This document shows, in pieces, positions 59,385-64,000 of a DNA stretch of 64,000 nt; positions within the stretch are counted from its first letter, which is position 1, and each line of letters opens with the position of its first letter. Source of the DNA: Dendrophyllia cribrosa (lineage: Eukaryota > Cnidaria > Anthozoa > Scleractinia > Dendrophylliidae). Under the pieces are notes generated by a model. That model worked only from the letters and a program-made list of their open reading frames with translations, did not search any database and had not been told where the DNA came from. The stretch lies in NCBI GenBank assembly GCA_024195265.1, contig JAJLRJ010000001.1, positions 892,501 through 956,500 of the forward strand. Direction: 5' to 3'. The translations under genes and the position numbers were made by a program.

Positions 59385-59765
59385 AGCCCTTGGAGACAAG
59401 TCCAGTGAAATATCCATTCCAGGGTGGGTACCCACAGTCCCACCTGATCTATACTCCCTCCAGGAGGGCACCCCTCTCCTGATTCTCTAGTTTCCCACGA
59501 CTAGGGATATGGGCCTCACCCTGTAAGGCTCAGCTCTTGAAGACAGGTCCGGAGAAATATCCATTCCAGGGTGGGTGCCCATGGTCTCACCTGATCTGTA
59601 CTCCCCCCAGGAGGGCACCCCTCTCCTGGTTCTCTAGTTCCATGGACTAGGGATATGGGCCTCACCCTACTGGAGACAGATGCGGACCCCGTTCAGGGTG
59701 GCTACCCCCGGTACCACCTGATCTGCTCTCCCCCCAGGAGGACTCCTCTCCTGGTCCCTGGGGGT
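59385..59765. repeat. Tandem repeat, ~139-bp unit, 2.7 copies
   Basis: Unit blocks: GGAGAAATATCCATTCCAGG, GTGGGTGCCCA, CACCTGATCTGTACTCCCCC, AGGAGGGCACCCCTCTCCTG, CTAGGGATATGGGCCTCACC. The third copy is more diverged. The frame 59655-59918 is part of the repeat. Confidence 0.85.
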
Positions 59766-60516
59766 TTCCTAGCAACGCTTCCCTGCCACCCTGATTTTAC
59801 CCATCACCTGTGCATTGTTGTCCTCAATTACCATAGATACCAACCATCCTGCCTCGAAAGAGGATCATTAAGGCTTTATTTATGGTCACTAAAAAATGAG
59901 GCTTTCAGTTGGTTTTGATGTAGGCATATGGCAGCTTAACATAAACAATTTTATTTTTAGCTTCAACACTAAATTAAATTCTTTCGAATTTTATAAACAT
60001 TGCTTAAATTTTAATTCAAAATTTACAACGAAAAAGTAAAGATTCTAGCAGGTTTATGTAATTTTCATAAAAGATGTGTGGGACAAACATAGCAAAACTG
60101 TGCTTTTTACTGGTTATTTAGGTTGAAAATAAAACTTCGAAAGGTGAATCAATGTTACCCGAAATAAGTGACTGAAATCCTGTGGAGCTTCCTGTAAAAC
60201 CTGCCATGAAACCATGGCAGCCCCTTGCAATAATAGTTGGTTCTGTGTAGCATGAAATTTTTGCTAAAAGTTCCCTTGGTAAATAAGTGGTTGTTTTCTT
60301 CAAAACAAGCATAGTAACCTATCTTGGTTATTCTTTGTTATTCCATGTATTTGAAGAAAATACTTGAAGAATTAGCAAGTATTCGATGGTTTAACAGATA
60401 ATGCACAGGGGCGAGAAGTAATGCGAGCAATGAGCATAGTCGGAATAAAATTTGCTATTATATCTACTGTAATGTCACTTTTTTGATAAGATAGCTTTGT
60501 GGCATAGCATCTTTAC

Positions 60517-60532
60517 GGGGGGGGGGGGGGGG
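60517..60532. repeat. Poly(G) tract, 16 nt
   Basis: G homopolymer inside the long-TIR element. Confidence 0.95.
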
Positions 60533-61795
60533 ACTAATTGGAAGGAGTGCACTAAATTGAGTCGTAGGTATTTTTGGAAAATGCCAGGAAGTTGGGCACC
60601 CAACGAGCCAAGTTTGCCAATTAAGATCTGTTCAGATGCCTTAGCTGAAAATTCAACAGCCTGAAAGTATTACAAACAAAATCCTTTTCTCTGAAACAGT
60701 TAGCTCAGGTATGATGTCCAAGAAATGCCTTCTGAAATATTCAGTTTGACTTTCTGAGAACCAAAAATAGTATTTTTCATCCTCTTAAAAACATCAGGCG
60801 TATTTTTTACTGGGTCCTAAAAAGGTCAGTTAACATTTTCGGTTTGAGAATATTAACTTTTCATCCAATTGTAATTCAAACATCTGCCCCTCTCTGAGAA
60901 ACACCATCAGTAAATTCTTTAATGATCACACACATCATGAATGACTTGCATGTTGGTGTGTGCGTGAAAAACATTTTTCCGCATATGTTGAATGACGATA
61001 AGACTTCTTCAGCAGAACTGAGATATTCACAGCTATAAAATATAAGTTAAAAGAAAATAACATAATTAATAATTACTGACCACTGTTTTTTACTGTCTTA
61101 GAAACATGCACATCAGGAAAGAAATGTGTGCATACAATCCGGTTAATCACAGCTGACTCGAAAACCCGAAGAGAAATTTGAAACAAAAATATTTAAAAAA
61201 GACGAAAATGCTTTCACTGCGAAAAGCCCTTTGAAAATCGGTTCAATTATAGAAAAGTTACGCTGAAAGTTTGTCTAAAGACGGTTAATTTACATGAGCT
61301 TAAGAAAAAAAATCATACCTGAAAAACACATAAGCAGCACCAAGAATATGGTCGCAAAATCGGTCTTACAGTCGCAAAATTGTACCTGATGATAACGCAA
61401 ATTCGTCTATACAAAGAGAACGGACTCCATATTTCTCGTTCTGCTGGTATTGATTTCTGATATTGAACCAAAGTTAAAGGTCATTTTCAGCGACTGCAGC
61501 AATGAAGGCAGCCATATTTGTTTTAGCCGCTGTACATGCGAAATGGCGTAGATTTTCAGCACCTGTCACGTGTCAAAATACTCCAAGATTCTTGGAGTAT
61601 TTTGCAGCCTCGACCAGGGTCTTCTCCGCTCGACCCGCCATTTTGAATTTTAAAAAGCGGCGAAGGCCCTGGGGACGAGGTTGCATACGGAACACAATGC
61701 AATGCTTTGCTTGAGTGAACACCAAACAATAGCTTCCCAATGCCCAATTACCAATGACCAAAGCAACCTTTATTGAATTAGGTGTATATAGGTTT

Positions 61796-62900
61796 GAGCT
61801 GATCGATCCGACGATTAAAGTTTCTCATCTTCAAAAGCATTAGCAAGAAAGACAAAATTAGCTGATACTTGTGTGATTGTGTCGAAACTTGTATACGAAA
61901 CATTTTGAATTTATACAAGAACATTAAAAGGCTGACGTTTATCTAGGGAAAAGGCTGGAAAATAGTTACGTTCAAACAATAAATCAGAAAAATTAACATT
62001 AATATGAGAACGCTGCATAATTTGTATAAAATGTCAGAAATGTCGCTATTTTAATTTCGTTGGTGATATTTTGCAATATAACATGGACCTTAATTTTAGA
62101 TTATTAAAATTTCTACGTTTTTATAAAAAACGGATCATCTTTGGTTTGTGTTTTTTTTTAATCATTCAGCAAGATAAACTTGTGTGACTTTAAATACCAG
62201 AATCCTTAACTGCATCCACAATGTTGTCTCAGCAGAAATTGCGGGGTCGTGTTATACTATTTTTACAACTTATGTTTATGAAAATAACTTATTTCCAAAT
62301 GGGCGTGACAGCTGCAGCAAACCATCAATTAGCAATTTTTAAAAAGAGAGCGACATTTTCAATTTTGCAAAATTTATGTTTCGACGGTTATTCGTCATAG
62401 TCAGTTAAAGTGGATTTGAAATTCTTGAAATTTAGAACTACGTAAGGTTGAATACATAATTGCTTAGGAATATTGTAAAGTTTGAATACGCAATGATTTA
62501 GGGCGGAAAACAATAGCAATGAAAGGAGAAAAGAAGCTGGCAAAGCCTGACCTGATTCACCAGACTTGTTGATTTAGGTTAGGTTTTTACCAAGTTCATG
62601 TCTTCGATAGCTCGAACTTAGGAAGTCAGATAAATAAAGGGCCGTAGCCAGAAAAAAATCAAAGGCTCCTTGCGAGCCAAGTCGTGAAAATGAAACAGCC
62701 ATCGGCCTTTTGCTACCCTACACAAGGTGGGTCCTCTTAGATTGTACATGTTATGACTACTTCCCTTATGTTGCGGATCCACGTACCAATATCTTTTACC
62801 GAAGAAGGACCTCTAAAACCTTCGTGTGTAGCTGAGGGAGTCCTGGGTTATTCTCCAGATCGTATAGCAAACACGTGGCAGGTAATTTTATCAACAATGC
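61796..62900. other. AT-rich stretch, nothing recognised
   Basis: No gene, tandem repeat or clear inverted repeat seen. Around 62662 the phrase ATCAAAGGCTCCTTGCGAGC resembles one at 20027, so it is probably a dispersed repeat. Confidence 0.5.
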
Positions 62901-62976
62901 TTTAAAGATGAGTGAAATTTGATCCTCGCAGCGAGCTATCAACTTAAGCAGTTGAAAAGCAACCTGAAAAAAATCC

Positions 62977-63048
62977 AGGCTTGAACGGGATTCGAACCCA
63001 TGACCTTGCGATACCGGTGCAATGCTCTATCCACTGAGCTACCAAGCC
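62977..63048 (-). mobile_element. tRNA-like SINE head (tRNA pseudogene), 72 nt
   Basis: It folds as a full cloverleaf: 7-bp acceptor (one G-U), 4-bp D stem GCTC/GAGC with an 8-nt loop, anticodon stem with one A-C mismatch, and a T arm with loop TTCGAAT. The anticodon position reads GGT (Thr), but the preceding base is C instead of the near-universal U33. Eukaryotes normally use AGT for this box. No intact Pol III terminator follows, and downstream sequence continues like a SINE body (to about 62900). Confidence 0.7.
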
Positions 63049-63512
63049 ATATGGATAGATATGAAAACATTCAAATTTTCGGCACTATGTTCAGCGGTCT
63101 CACTTAAGCGTATATAAGGAGAATCCATTCTACATTCGCTCTCCTTTCTCGCACGTCCGTGTCCTGTACGTTTATGTGGCTCACGCTCCATAAATCGCAG
63201 TTCAAGTTCAACGACCTCGGCTAGAACAAGAAGCCGTCGTTGCAGCCCAAGTTGTACTTTACCAGCCCCAACAGCTTCCCTCAAGCCCAAGCTGTCCTTC
63301 CCAACGTATTACCACCAGCTCCACCTCAAAACGACGCTGTTTTACACCCTGAACCAGCAGCACAAGGCACAGCACAAGGCGCAGCACAATGCGCTGCTCT
63401 AGCTTATGAAATCTCTCTTGAGGTTTGCCAAGTTTATTTATATCTGTTTCCCTTCCCTCCTGTTTCGTCCTCGTTTACTTGTATTCAATACATTGTTAAA
63501 CCGGGCTGCCTT
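63049..63512. other. Unresolved stretch before the satellite
   Basis: A TATATAAGGAGA box at about 63112 is followed by a Pro/Ala/Gln-rich open frame (63240-63530, PQAQAVLPNVLPPAPPQND) containing a short CAGCACAAGG repeat. It may be the leader and first ORF of an unknown retroelement, or a host exon. No motif decides. Confidence 0.3.
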
Positions 63513-64000
63513 TTATTCTTATGTTTATAAATTTGATATTTGTTCGCCCTGCTCTGAACGCTTCGCCCTTTCATTGGACGTTTTGCGGGCTGTTTTATAA
63601 ATTTGATATTTGTTCACCCTGCTTTGAACGCTTCGCCCTTTGGGCGTTTTGCGGGCCGTTTATAAGTCTTGTATTTGTTCGCCCTGCCTTTACCGATTGC
63701 CCTTTGGGCGTTTGCGGGCTGTTTATAAATTTAATATTTGTTCGCCCTGCTTTGAACGTTTCGCCATTTTGGCGTCTTGCGGGCTGTTTATAAATCTTGT
63801 ATTTGTTCGCCCTGCTTTCAACGATTGCCCTTTGGGCGTTTGCGGGTTGTTTATAAATTTAATATTTGTTCGCCCTGCTTTGAACGTTTCGCCATTTTGG
63901 CGTCTTGCGGGCTGTTTATAAATCTTGTATTTATTCGCCCTGCTTTGAACGATTGCCCTTTGGGCTTTTGCGGGCTCTTTATAAATTTGATATTTGTCGC
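63513..64000. repeat. Satellite, ~62-bp monomer, continuing past the right edge
   Basis: About eight monomers with core TTTGTTCGCCCTGCTTTGAA and GCGGGCTGTTTATAAAT. From about 63640 two variants alternate: one with GATTGCCCTTTGGGCGTTTG, one with GTTTCGCCATTTTGGCGTCT. This gives a two-monomer higher-order unit of about 123 bp. Long plus-strand frames here are repeat by-products. Confidence 0.92.

Larger units (their letters stand above)
56378..61787. mobile_element. Long-TIR element, about 5.4 kb
   Basis: The left end starts CCTAATTCAATAAAGGTTGC and continues through CCTCGTCCCCAGGGCCTTC and ATTCAAAATGGCGGGTCGAG to about 56520. The same blocks recur in inverse order and orientation at 61606-61787, with one extra segment of about 50 bp. 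The flanks TACATATA and TGTATATA (6 of 8 matching) may be an old 8-bp duplication. No transposase is recognised. Two unrelated solo copies in opposite orientation are the alternative. Confidence 0.6.

Noticed and set aside
59655..59918. 87-codon frame
   Set aside because: It starts inside the third copy of the 139-bp tandem repeat and has no support outside it.
62977..63048. Functional tRNA-Thr(GGT)
   Set aside because: C at position 33, a stem mismatch, an anticodon not normally used in eukaryotes, and a SINE-like continuation all favour a tRNA-derived repeat.
63521..63921. 90-93 codon frames at the right edge
   Set aside because: They repeat FINLIFVRPALN-type phrases dictated by the 62-bp satellite.

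Overview
The window looks like nuclear DNA of an anthozoan cnidarian, most likely a stony coral. This is an inference from gene content and repeat style: intron-rich, AT-rich DNA, genes that read as metazoan orthologues with short introns, many short palindromic DNA transposons and tRNA-derived SINEs. There is no bacterial operon, phage, CRISPR or integron structure. Exon boundaries were placed by hand from GT/AG sites, reading phase and similarity to families I know. No database search was possible.

Gene layout. (1) 1-1035, minus: one exon of a class A GPCR that continues past the left edge. (2) 18282-32774, minus: an eight-exon MGAT2 (N-glycan GlcNAc transferase II, Golgi). (3) 33160-39691, plus: a ten-exon UBLCP1 (ubiquitin-like-domain phosphatase of the nuclear proteasome), head-to-head with MGAT2. 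(4) 40783-41112 and 41632-41964, minus: two tandem SMIM12-like small membrane proteins. (5) 42203-52236, plus: a four-exon B3GAT-family glucuronosyltransferase (GlcAT-I-like, proteoglycan linker synthesis), head-to-head with the second SMIM12 copy. For each multi-exon gene the summed exon length gives one open frame with consistent phases: 480, 321 and 339 residues. MGAT2 and B3GAT are both Golgi glycosyltransferases but act in different pathways. I see no evidence that they are co-regulated.

Mobile DNA fills most of the rest. Three large elements with terminal inverted repeats (TIRs) have no transposase that I can recognise. The first (4479-8435) has a perfect 12-bp flanking duplication. The second (26885-30410) lies in MGAT2 intron 2 and has a perfect 9-bp duplication. 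The third (about 56378-61787) has long TIRs of roughly 130-190 bp. All three contain short exon-like open stretches next to good splice sites, so they may be gene-capturing non-autonomous elements. B3GAT intron 3 (45765-52140) holds a nest: a degenerate Ty3/gypsy LTR element and a second palindromic element, both inside an older Tc1/mariner-like MITE, followed directly by a 720-bp element flanked by TTAA. MGAT2 intron 5 holds a 5'-truncated LINE. At least a dozen further palindromic MITEs, four tRNA-like SINE heads, several minisatellites and seven C/G homopolymer runs of 13-28 nt are listed.

The stretches 8448-15090, 52237-56377 and 61796-62900 show no gene I can support. The right edge (63513-64000) runs into a roughly 62-bp satellite with a two-unit higher-order pattern.
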